From Neospora caninum Liverpool (taxonomy: Eukaryota; Apicomplexa; Conoidasida; Eucoccidiorida; Sarcocystidae), in contig NC_018398.1 in the NCBI RefSeq assembly GCF_000208865.1, positions 3,924,812 through 3,988,811 of the forward strand: a stretch of 64,000 nucleotides of DNA, in the 5' to 3' direction. Shown here piece after piece: positions 1 to 12,052 of the stretch. Under the pieces are notes generated by a model, which was given only the letters and a program-made list of their open reading frames with translations, ran no database searches and was not told the DNA's origin. Positions within the stretch are counted from its first letter, which is position 1; each line of letters starts with the position of its first letter. The position numbers and the translations under genes were made by a program.

Positions 1-3000
1 TTCAGACGTACATGCCGCAGCTGAAAGACAAACCCCGGCTGCGATTCACTCGGTCACACAGTGTGCGGACCTGAGAGTTGAGGGTTGTCACGACGCCGCG
101 CTAGACAACTTAGAAGATGTGAAACGATGTAGTTAAACACACACTGACGGATATACCCGTAGCCTAAGTTGCAGTCCTATCCAGCGAATTGGAAAATGCT
201 AGAGTTCGTACATCGATGCACTGCTAAAAATCCAAATACCATTTACGAACGGCTAACAAGACGACTAGACTGTGGATTGTTGTTGACAAGATGCCCATCG
301 TAGACAGAAAAAAATTGCGTTAGACGACAACTTGACACAAACTAGCGTCGACAGGCCGGAGGCAGCAGGAGCCGTTGGGGCTTCTCTCATACTGGCAGCG
401 CCCTCGGCATGTGCATGTCATTCAGACACGCCAGTTTCCACTGAATAGTGAAACGGGAAAACTAGCAGGCCGAGAACCCAGAAATGTGCTCTGCTAGACC
501 GGTGGCAGGTTTCCCGTATTCAACAAATGCTCATATTTGCAGTGTGTATATCGTAACGATGCAGTCCACGGTATCGGTCGAGACTTGCAGGCTGCAGAGT
601 CCTGAAGCGAACAGGAGATGTCGCGGAGCAGCGTAGATCTCTCAAACATTGGTGTTGTCGAGGAGCATGAACGAGAGTTTTCCAGCAGGCGCTGTTGACG
701 TGTGGATACCCTTCGGCTCCACAAACTAAAAGGGTGAACATGAACTCAACTAGTGAGCTTCCGATTGCCACTTTGTCTTGAGCAAGGTGAGTTCCTTAAT
801 AACGCCATGGTGTTGCTGGTCATTGAAGCTCACCGTCAGTTTTCACATCCCAACACGTACTGGCAGCCGTGTATAGACCGGCGCCTGTCTTCTGCATGAT
901 GATGCATGTGACTGCAATGTAGAAAACAAAAAGTCAGACAAGCTGGCCTCACGTCGATTGTTAGACAAGTTGAGCACTTTCGTCCGCGACCGCTGATCCC
1001 CGAGAGCTTGGAATGCACTTTTTGCTACCTCGCCCAACCGATACATGTCACACCGCGTGATCGCTTGAGACTGATTGATTACAAAGCACCACGCGTCGGC
1101 TGATCACCGCATTATTTGTAAAAATTTTGACGTCGTCTTACCGATGTATTTAAACGCTTTGTTTAGTTTCGCGAGTTCCTTGAGACAAGCGTCAGAGATC
1201 TGCGCACACCATGAGTTTACTTTCTCTTTTTTGTAGACAACGCTTGAGAGGCACTGCGTAATGGCCTGCACAGATAGAGATATTAAATGACATATGCTCA
1301 AATAGGCCGAGGTTAGAGAGTGTGGCAACCGGAGGAGCAGCAGCAAAACGTTAGAAGTCTACTGCAATGGCTAAACTGGTCAATGCTATCGGCATTTCAG
1401 TTGTCCGTTGGAATCCGCTCTGCATCTACCATGGCGCATTCAGTAGCAGCTGGACATTTTACGGACTCAGAATCGGGAAACCTCTCAGTCCAAAAAAAAG
1501 ACTCATTGCGCGTGGTTCTTCAGCATGCCACTACGCTGAAGACTTCCGCAGTATTACGAGGAATCGATAGGCTTCCTCGAAAACATATATATCTTACGTG
1601 ACGTGCTATTTCCTGAATTTGCTCGGCGACAAAGTCGCTTTGCTGAAGGCCGGCACAGAGCACAGCACTAGACGGCCGGAGCCATGGGTCACAGCCCACT
1701 TGTGGCCGCTGAGAGAGGCAAATTGACCGACTGAGTTAAGACGCGCTCGCCGAGAAGCAACTTTGGGTCTTGAGCATCAGTTCCCACGCACTAGCACGTA
1801 TATAAGAGCTAACCACAGGAACTGCTGCTAAGAGCCGTTGATGTTTCTTTGGTATCGAGGGGGTAACAAAACGAGGCCATTGTCACAGTGCCTCCGCGGA
1901 CGTAAGGGTGCCGTTAGGTAACACGGTCATTTTTATGTTCGCGGAACAGGATACTCAGATATCCGAGGAATGAAGAAAGATCTGCAACGTTCGTTGGTTC
2001 AGCAAACGGAAAAGCAGTGGCGAATTTACTGCTGTGCGTATTTCCCTATGCTGAAGACTATCGCTTTTGCTGTGCAACGGACAGACTTATCCTGAAAGAT
2101 GCAACTGCTGGGTATACACACTGAAAGGTTTTCTCCACTTCACGCATGCTCCAGCGTTGGCTGATGCATCACTTCAACCCACTTCTCCAGGCAGACGCAG
2201 AGGCTCGGCGTGGCCAGAAGTCATTGGACGTAAAGCTGCTGCGAAGGCAAGGCAGTGGAAGTGTGTACGGTTTGGATGCTCAGGTACGTACACGGTGAGG
2301 AGACTTTTCTAAAAGAGGTCAAAAAATGAGAAGAAGGACGCCTTCGGTAAGGGCAGCACTGGAGATGCAGTCGTGTACTCGGATCGTTACGCCATCGCCA
2401 CTACTTGCTCGTTTTTTTTGTAAGAACGCAGGTGAGCGCTGCCTCCGTACCTCGTCCTCGTCGTGTGACATGGTGAATCCTGTAACTTACAGGATGGAGA
2501 CCTGGCAAGGGATCCTCTCTATGAATTTTGCGGTTGGAAGAAAAACTGGCGGCACGAAGGCAGGAAGATACAGATAGCAAGAACGCAACTGCTGCTCACT
2601 TCCACGGTAGAGTGTGCTGCAGTGTTTATACATAATGGTAGACGCTGACGAGAGCGTAGAGCGGCTAGACGGCTACGATGTCTTCGGCGCCTAATGCGCT
2701 GCTGCTGAGAATGCACCCGGATGTTTTGGGGATGTTGCACGATCATGCTGAAGAAACACCGGCAGTTCCCTCACAGGGGCGGCTGAGTAGATTCTGCCAA
2801 GTCATATTGCATGCACTTGCAAACAGCATGCAAAGTTTTTATTGATGCCCCTTCTCTGTGGGTATGTGTAATCGGGGCCGTCCACAGGAATAGTGCATCA
2901 GTCGACGGGGCGCTTCCATGCCGTTGATGGATCGAGTGAAACGCAGCTTCGATGTGGGTAAAAGAATCGCCGAACAAACCTAGCAGCGACGAGGACGCGA

Positions 3001-4640
3001 ATGCTAATGTCCTGGGCCGGAAACAGCCGACGCTGTTCTTTAATTTGAGCAGATTTCGCGATAAAATGGCCGAACAGCGTTGGCGTCAAGCCGCCACGCC
3101 AAGATGGGCGTTAACCGTCTACTGAGACCCCAAAGCTGGAGTTCGTGCTCTGTTGGAGCGATGCACTTGAATAGGCCAGAACGTTTTACCACATCGACAG
3201 GGTTTTTTCTGGCATCAATGAGGTGTCGAACACAACCTGTGACTGGGTCATTTATGCGGCACGGTACTGCAGAAAAGCTATGGCATCACAGTCCACTCCC
3301 AGCTGGAAAAGGTTACTATACAACCTTTGGACAAATGGATGTGACCCAGGTCCCGTGGGCACTTCTTTCCCCAGGATTCCTGGGTGCCGACGGTTACGTA
3401 ACATATCTGGATGGCTTGTGACCTCTGAGGAACTTTCAAAATCAGGTTTCCGTTGCAGTCGATAACATACAAAAAGCTTGTCGTTGAGACCTCGGCGTGG
3501 CTGAATCCACGCCTGTAAGGACTTGCGCTGCTGCAATGGTCAAGCAAATAAGCTACAGCGGCACTGGATATCTGGATGTCCATCACCAGCAAGTTTTGAG
3601 GCTGAAGAGCTCGAATTAAAATCATGCTTCCCAGCCGACAAACCTAGGTGCACCCGGCCGTGAAGTTAGACGTTGCTGCTTGTTGCTGGTTTTTTTCACT
3701 CGCTTCGTTAACCTGCGGTGGACCGTGACCCATTGTGGACGACGCTTCATTGAATCAGTGAACCTTCAAAGGCTTGAAAAAGCAGACGCGTGTCCACGAC
3801 TTGCTTGTTTCTGCGTGTTTTTTTCTCAAGTAGCGGTGTTGCATACAGACATCCCATATGGCCAGCTGAATACATACTGGCCCGCGCGCTTGGAGTCTCT
3901 TCTTTGCCACCGGAAGTGACTAGGGTACCGTTTAAGTGTTGACCCATTTGCTTGAAACCGGAAACGTATCTGGAGATATTGAAACAGAAAACGAACTGTT
4001 TTTCCGCAGCTACGGCTTTCGTAACTCGCAGTGACCTCGGGACAGCGACTCCGTCCGGGCTGCACACCGCTCAAACCTTGAGCGTCGTTTTGAGTCGAGC
4101 CGCTGGCAATTGTAAATGCGCATAGCTACTTGCATTTATGTCGCCGCTGGATGTACGAAAGAGTATTTGCTTGTGCTATTCGTGCGCGAGATGTCGACGG
4201 TTGCACGGTAGACAGATCATCACCTTCGTGTGCCGGATTCGGCGGGAAACGGCTTATGTTCGGTCGAGTCCGCATAACCTCGTCCTGGTGTGTGTGGGGG
4301 AGGGCGCGGCCTTAGTGGCGCGAGAGAAAAATTCGCGGGGTCTTTGATGTCGCCAGTAGGGCGTAGAAAAGTCTCAAGGAGTTCCGAGTTGAGCGAGTCA
4401 AAAACACTCGCGTGGGCGAAGCAGCGTCACGGTGCATCAACTTCCTGCCCGGGCTACGCGCGTTTCTGCAGCGAAAACTCGGCTTCCGGGGGGGGACACC
4501 GGAGACTGTCTCCGAACAGTGTGTATGCACGGGTACGAACGAGGACGCTGCGTCCTTGTATTTCACATCCATTCTATGTCTCTTGGCTTTCTTTCCGCTT
4601 CCGTTCATTTTTTGTGTCCCTGTCCATCAACGTGGACAAA
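1..4640. other. Left flank, no gene recognised
   Basis: No open stretch here shows a recognisable domain, a signal peptide or splice-compatible neighbours. The longest open frames (about 115 codons near 3278-3625 on the minus strand and 3080-3421 on the plus strand) overlap each other and are of low quality. The last 500 bases before 4641 should hold the HSP60 promoter and 5' UTR. Confidence 0.5.
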
Positions 4641-7600
4641 ATGCTTGCACGCGCTTCCGCGAGAGTTGCCAAATGCGGCCCTGGAAACCTCTTCCAGGTT
4701 CGCCATGCGAGCAGCAAAGAGATCCGGTTTGGCTGTGACGCAAGAAACCAGATGCTTGCAGGTGCGTACCAGAGTCTCCTCGCTTTGCTTTTCAATGAGC
4801 ATGCGCCTTTTTGTTAGTTCTTGCGTTCGCGTATGACTCTAAACGGCTGGCCTACCGTTCACTGTCCACGCCCTTCGCTGCATGCCTCGTGTCTCCGCTT
4901 TTCGACTTGCAGCGACTCTCTGCGTCATTTAGCGATTTAAGGGCTTACGCCGAACTCGAGCCTTGTGGGTAGCTCCACCTTATAACCGTACACCTTTTGG
5001 GGGATAAACTGCGGGCGCTCTTGCGACCTCGTCCGACTGGCTGCAGTGCCCTGACTCATGTGGGGCTCGTCGAACCGTTGCACCACAAAATGCTTGAGGA
5101 AAGTAGCAGGAAGTTACAAAACGACTCCCGATAGGAATTCGAGGACTCCTGAGCAGCTCCATCTGCGATAGGTCAATTCGCCTCCATGGATCATTCCTCA
5201 TCTGCAGCGGGCCCCTCCTGGCCGCCGCCGGTGTACGGACACTCGTGGTGGTGTCGCCAATGGGGAAGATGCCTCCACTAGGGTTGGGCACGGAGCAGAC
5301 AACAGCGTCCCCGTCCATCTTTATCTCCTGAATCGTCGCTCTTTTATCCCGCTGTGTTGCCTGCGCGGCGCCGGTTGTTTCTTTTGTGGCTGCAGGATGC
5401 AATCGCCTGGCAGACGCCGTCGGCGTGACTCTCGGCCCGAAGGGACGCAACGTCGTTATCGAGCAACCTTACGGTTCACCAAAGATCACGAAAGATGGCG
5501 TGACAGTCGCGAAGTCGATTGAGTTGGGAAACAAAATGATGAATCTTGGAGCTCAGCTGGTGAAGCAAGTTGCTTCCACGACAAACGACATTGCCGGCGA
5601 TGGAACAACTACTGCGACGCTTTTGGCACGTGCCATCTTCAGAGAGGGCTGCAAAGCCGTCGATGCGGGAATGAACCCTATGGATCTCTTGAGAGGTGAA
5701 TGCCGAATGCGTTGTGTATCAGAATAGGTTGCCTATCGAAACATGAAAAGGGGGAATGCAGCTTGCCCTATACAACTGCCCTTCCGCTGACACACTCCTG
5801 CCAACGTTCGCTCTCTCTCTGTTACTGTGTTTCCCTCGTCTCCGGTGTCACTCTTTGCTCTTCTTCCTTGTTTTGGGGCAACTTCCCCTTTTTTTGGGCC
5901 TCCCTCTTCCTTCTCGTTCTGCCTCGCCTACCCTTGCCTGGCTCGTTGTCAGACTCTTTCCACATCTCGACTCTCTGTCGCACCTCTTTTTTCGGCGGTT
6001 CCCCCCTGGGTCCCCCTGGATCCGTTTGTCGACCTCCAGTATGCCCCCTTTCTCCAGGCGACGCCATCATATTTGCTGGGGCGCCGTCGGTCTTCGTATT
6101 TTCTTCTCTCGCGGTCGCCACGTCCTCGTCTGCTTCCCTTTCCTTCCCTCTTTCTCTCTTCAACAGACCACCCTTCGGTAGTATTTCCACGTCGCCCCTT
6201 CTCGGAGTGCGCGTCGCTTGTCTCTCTGCGTCTTTCGCATCTTTTTTCCAAGTTCTTTCGGACTTGCCTTTCGATTATTCTCCGCGCCTCGCTGTGTCTC
6301 CTTTGGATTGCTGGGTGCAGGCATCAACCTTGCGGTGGATAGGGTCCTCGCGCATTTGAACTCCGTGACGAAGAACGTGACGACGTCTGAGGAGATCTTC
6401 AACGTCGCCACGATCTCTGCGAACGGAGACAAAGTGATCGGGAAGCTGATTGCAGATGCTATGGAGAAAGTTGGCCGTGACGGAACCATCACTGTTTCGG
6501 AGGGGAAGACACTGACGCATGAGCTTGAGCTCGTGGAAGGCTTGAAGTTCGACAGAGGCTACATTTCCCCCTATTTCATCACAAACTCGAAGGAGCAGAA
6601 GGTTGAACTGGAGAAGCCCTTCGTCCTCCTCTACGACAAGCGCATCTCCTCCGTCAAAAGCATCCTCCCCGTCCTCGAATTCATCGTCCAGAACCAGGGG
6701 TCTCTCCTCATCATTGCCGAGGACGTCGACAGGTACGGGAAGACAGTGTGCCGAGACGGCTAGCGGAGTTGAGTGGAGAAGCGGGAGGGGACAAGCGAAA
6801 AGAAGAAAGGGACAGAGGGAAACATCAGGTTGGGAGACGATGCGCAAAGGCGGCGCTCGACCGTCAAGAACGGCTGGGGTCTTCGCGGCGTGTGTCTCGC
6901 TCTTCCGTCTGCCGCAGTCTGACCCTTCATTGTCTGCTGGTCTTGGGTGAGCGTCGTGTTTTTCAGCGAGGCACTGGCGACGATGGTGGTCAACAAGCTG
7001 CGCTTGGGCCTGAAGATCTGCGCAGTCAAAGCGCCAGGTTTCGGGGACCACAGAAAGGCTATGCTTCACGATATCGCAGTGATGACAGGAGGACAGGTCG
7101 TCACGGAGGAAACCGGCGGCAGCCTGGAGGATGCGCACCAGATGCCCCAGATGCTTGGACGCGTAGGCAACTAGAGAATGCAGGAAGAAACGAGAGAAAA
7201 GTGGAAAGAATCGGCGTGTGGGTGACTGGTGAAACGCGGTTTCAACTCTCGAGGGGAGGGCTGTCACAGTGTAGAGGAGGACCCTGTAGGCGTCGCGCGC
7301 GCATGTGGTCGTGTGTAGAGAAATAGCGGAACTCCCTCGGTGGCGTGGTCGCGCCTCTCTTTCATGCGTGTTCGGGACTCTACATGTACATCGGTGCAGG
7401 AGAGAAAAGACGAGGCCCCTCGCGTTACCTCCTTTTGTTTCCATGCTGTCGCCGGGCGAGTGTGCCGTTTCTCGCCGTCGTTTTTTTATACCGTCTTCAT
7501 TGACTCAGGTGGAGGCGGAGTATATCAGCGGGTACCTGTTATGGAGGCTGCTGCTGCTGCCGCATCATTTCCTGTTTCCCCGTGGTGTCGTCTGTCGCTT

Positions 7601-8665
7601 TGAGAGCGTGCGCGGCGGCGGGTTTCTTCTGTCTCGGAACCTTACACTGCCGCCTACCTTCTTTTCCCCTCGCGTGTGGTCAGGCCAAGTCCGTGACAGT
7701 GACGAAGGACACGACCCTGGTGATTGAGGGCGGCGGCGAGAAGGCGACGATTGAGGAGCGGTGTGACCAAATTCGCGTTTCGATGGAACAGACGCACTCA
7801 GACTACGAGAAGGAGAAACTGCAAGAGCGTCTCGCCCGGATGACTGGCGGCGTTGCGGTGATCAAGGTTGGAGGCGCCTCAGAAGTGGAGGTTGGCGAAG
7901 CCAAAGACCGGATCCAAGACGCGCTATGTGCCACGAAGGCCGCGGTGGAAGAGGGTATTGTGCCCGGAGGAGGCACGGCGCTTCTGTACGCCAGCGAGAC
8001 TCTGAAGACGATCGAAACGACAAACTACGACCAGAAGGTCGGCGTGGGCATTGTGCGGAACGCATGCAAGCAGCCCTGCAAGACGATTGCGGACAACGCC
8101 GGCCACGAGGGCGCGGTTGTCGTCGGAAATCTCCTGAGAGAAGCGGATCCCAAGAAGGGGTTCAACGCCCAAACCGGGGAATACGTTGACATGATGGCTG
8201 CTGGTAAGCATGTGTGTAGGCGAGAAGAAGGGACAGCGGGAGAAGGTGGACAGGTGGGCTCTCTGGGTGAGGTGTTCATGTGCTCATCTTTCGGACTGGC
8301 GGGGTTCGCTTGTGTGTCGCTCGCTTCTCCGGCGAACAGGTGTTTGTGCGTGTTCAGCCAGGTGGGCCGCGTGTGGGGTGCTCAGTCCTTCTCTCTCTCG
8401 CTTGCGAGCGGCTCCCCCACGCGTCTTGGCTTTCGCCACTCCCCGGGAAACGCCTGGCCTGTGTTGCCCCGACGCGTTGCATGCAGGCATCATCGATCCC
8501 ACGAAAGTCGTCAAGACCGCACTCTCTGACGCTGCGTCCGTCGCGTCTCTCATGACCACGACCGAGGCTGCGGTCGTTGAAGCAAAGGAGGAGAAGAACG
8601 AGGAGCCCATGGGAGGAGGCATGCCCATGGGCGGCATGGGCGGTGGCATGGGAGGCATGTACTAG
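4641..8665 (+). CDS. HSP60: Mitochondrial chaperonin HSP60 (group I, GroEL family), 6 exons
   Basis: This is the ATP-dependent chaperonin that folds imported proteins in the mitochondrial matrix. Exons read as 4641-4761, 5396-5695, 6321-6732, 6967-7162, 7684-8203 and 8487-8665. All introns are GT-AG with compatible phases and give 575 residues. The first ~25 residues ([11 protein letters not shown]..., then RHASS) are basic and amphipathic, like a mitochondrial presequence. Group I hallmarks are present: [27 protein letters not shown] near the ATP site, [13 protein letters not shown] in the equatorial domain, and a C-terminal Gly-Gly-Met tail ([12 protein letters not shown]). The start codon lies in an ACAAAATG context and is the only Met able to supply the presequence. 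Intron 2 (5696-6320) is strongly pyrimidine-rich. I know of no other group I chaperonin with this presequence, although the apicoplast has its own Cpn60. Confidence 0.98.
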
Positions 8666-11600
8666 ATACCAAAACACATATCGCGAGACCGTATCCGGAC
8701 ACAGGCGAGGTCCAAACGAAGGCGAAACGTGTCTCTGTCTTTGAGAAAGAGACTCCCCTTTTCTAGGTGAATGCGAGAGGGATAGGAGCACCGATACCTG
8801 TGGTTTGACAAACGGTGCAAAAGCAGGCGGGGCGAACCGGCGGGCACTGGGGCGCGCTCTCTTTTGCCCCCGGCGCTCTGGTGCATCTACCGAACGGCGG
8901 CCTCGACACGTGCCCCGGAGTGTGTGTGGTGAACCCGCGCGGCAACGGAGGGAGACGTGTTGGGACCGGGGATTTTTTTCGCTTCATTCGGGTCCACGCG
9001 GAGCTGGCCAACGCCTCGACAGACTTGGGCGACTTCTTGTGGTAAACAGGCGAAGCGAAACAGAGAACCGGAGCAGAAACGCTGCCACAGCACCGGGGAT
9101 GGACACGGCCGTCCGTCAGTCGACGCAAATATGCTTAAACCCCAAGGATTGGAGCTGAGATCTTTTTGTGTTTGTGGGGGCATTGTACGAGGCGCCATGC
9201 TTGGAGGTCGTAGGGACTTCAGGGAGGGTGCCTCCGTGCGCGCTGCCAAGGCACTCTGCTGGCGGTGCACGTGAACATCTTTCCGCCCTATCGAGCCGCG
9301 AGAAACGAGTCTTTCTGCCTACGTCCCCGCTGAAGAACTTTTGATTTTTTTTTCTTGCCTTCCACCGCCGTCGAGGTTCTGACTGTTTTCCTTGTCTGAT
9401 TTTTGTTTTGCCACTAGCTTGCTTCAAGTGTCAACTAGCACCAGCGCAGACGCTCTCTCAGTTCTATGGAATCGCTTCTTCGAAAGCAGATGCATAACTG
9501 TACGCATATAGGGACAGCGTTGTTCTGTTACCATGCTCAGTATTAGTACGCTGCGTCTCACGCCCGCGCCCTCCTCTGCCGACACTGTACAAAGGCTTCC
9601 CGCGACAGAAGCACGCAGGAGAGCGCTGTAAGCATTGCAGGCACACGAGACGAGCTTTTCTCAACCTTTCACATTAAGGCTCAGATATGCAGAAGTTGTC
9701 AGTTGGGAGGTGCGACTCGCTCAAGGCAAACGTGAAGAAAAGGATAATAGCTCTCTGAACTGTTAGCCCTGATCGCTAACCTTGGCTACGCAGTCGTTGC
9801 TGACAGGCTCCGTGTGTGTAGAGGACGACGGAGTCCGCAGGCACCTGCTTCATACTGGTTAAACTGTTAGACGTGGCTTTCAGCTGCGGGCACGCAACCT
9901 TCCTACAGGCTTTTTGCGCACTTGACGGTGGTTTACTCACAAACGTCGGCACTGTATAGAGAGACTGCCAAGGAGCGAGATGGCGGGAGAGGGGGAAAGA
10001 AAGGCTGAAAGGGTAAAACGCGAGACGCAGGGAAACCCGCGAAGTCAGAGAAGCCTACTTTGAAGAGCTAGGGAACGCAATGCAGGCGTCACGAAACAGG
10101 AAGACGGAAGAAGTTACATATTCCCCAGTGCGCGAAGACGCAAACGGATCGATGCTGCCTGACTATAGAAGGCTGAGACGATGTACATATATTTATTATT
10201 GTTCGCATATATGTTTGTAGAGTAGGTATCTATGCCCTGGAAGGCACAGTGTCATCGAATCCGTTGAGTCTGCCAGGTGTATGTACACTGTCTCAAACAA
10301 GCGGTTGGTCTAGCCGCAGGTTGCGCCTTTCTCTGGGGCTCTCCCAAAAGGGTCACCGGACTGGTGTTTCCTCCCTCGAGTCCTTTTCAGGAACCTGTCG
10401 ATTGTACTACCTGTGTGCGCCTCTCCTGATGGTTTGCTGTGAATCTCGAAAGTCTCTTTTCGTCTTTGACTTCATAACTCGTCTGGATTCTTCCTTGCCC
10501 TAGTGGAACAGACGCATGCCTGCGCGGTTGCTTCGGGCAGAGGCAGATGGCCGTGTTTGTGACGGAAAATGCCGCCAGAGCACGTTTCACCATCGCAGAC
10601 ATACTCTTGATTTTGCGGAGCCTTCGAAAGCTACCGACCACTAGCGACTGTAAGAAAAGTAAGGATAGACAAGGCGGTTCGACAGCGTTTCCATCCTCGC
10701 GGCTCAGTTTCGGTGTGCTGTTTCTTGCCAGTTCACCTCCCTCTGTCACCCTGAGAGAAAGAATCAAGAGAAGATGATCCTGCTGCTCTCCATCCGATTT
10801 TTCTTTAACTTCCACTTGCGGATGCTCCCTTCGTAGTGAAATGTCTTTCTTGCCAAAAAGATACCCTGGAGGACGGTACGCAAGGTCCCGTCTTCCAACT
10901 CGCCCCCGCCCGTCCTGCACACCGGCACCGGAGCGCGCACGGCGGTTCCCTGTCTATACACCTCATCCCCTCAAACGGAAATAACCTTCCCTCCGCTTGA
11001 ACCATGGATTGGAGGAACCCGAAAGAGAAACAAGCGGAGGAGGAGCAAGAAGGAGAACAGCCAAAGAGAGAAAGAAGCGGCCGCCTGGCCCTCTTCACTC
11101 ACACCACGCCTGATTTCCAGCTGCTTCCCCGCCGCAGTTGTCTTTGACTTCAGCCACTTGATCGAATCACCCAACACTTTTCCTCTTCCTCTCTCCTTCG
11201 TTTCTGCTCCCGCTGCTCCTCCCCAAGCGAATGGAAGGGGAAGAGCCTTCCTCTGTGTGCAGCGGTGCAGCCTGTGGCGTGTGTCCCGAGAGGGGACAGG
11301 ATCTGAGTCCTCTTCCAATGCTTGTCCTTTTTTGTGTATCCGCAGATTTCCTCTCTGCAACCCGAGGAAGCGACTGGAGGTTGGAATCGTGGGCACCTCG
11401 TTGGTCCTTCCTCACCGTCTTCGACTCCGCCTCCAGTTCTCCGCCTGCCACAACCCTTCACCGTCTGGCGACAGGGGACCGCGAGCGAAACGGCGGGGTC
11501 GTGAAGACGCAGCATCGATCAGTAGAGACCAAAGAGAGTCGTTCCCCGTTCCTTCCCTCCAACTGTGGCAAGCTTGACCTTGAGGGCGAGCAGCGGCCTC

Positions 11601-12052
11601 ATCCTTCACCTTGTATATTGGTATATAATCTATCGTCTGTAGATTGAAAAACGTGTACATACGTAGACGAATGCATATGCCTCGACCTGCATACGTACAA
11701 ATAAATATATATGTCTCCATGGCATGTGCAGAGGGCTTGTGAAAGCGCGCGTGGTCCGGGGAGGCCTTGCTTCAGTTGGAAAGGAAGGCATCCCTCCGGC
11801 GTTTTCTCTCCTCGACGACTTTTTGCTCTCTCGTCCTCGTCCTTTACCTTTCCATAGCTGCCTTCCTCTCGCTGTCCGCGATCGCCCGTTGTCGTCTTTG
11901 CTGTTTCTGTCTTCACTTGGTTTCTCCACAAACGCACCGACTATTCTGGCTTCACTCTCGCCCTTGTCGTTTTCTTCCGTGTCCAAATCGCCTTTCTTCG
12001 CGTCCCCTCCGTCCCTGCGTTTCCGTGTTGGTGAAATCGCTGCCGCGGCAAG
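8666..12052. other. Intergenic region between HSP60 and the ABCG gene
   Basis: This holds the HSP60 3' UTR and the presumed promoter/5' UTR of the downstream transporter. Open frames are short and mostly pyrimidine-biased, with no recognisable protein. I see no tRNA or rRNA. Confidence 0.6.

Noticed and set aside
3080..3625. Small gene on either strand
   Set aside because: Two frames of about 115 codons overlap on opposite strands without domain, signal peptide or splice partners.
6275..7444. 389-codon minus-strand frame
   Set aside because: It is antisense to conserved HSP60 exons and crosses an HSP60 intron. No independent similarity is apparent.
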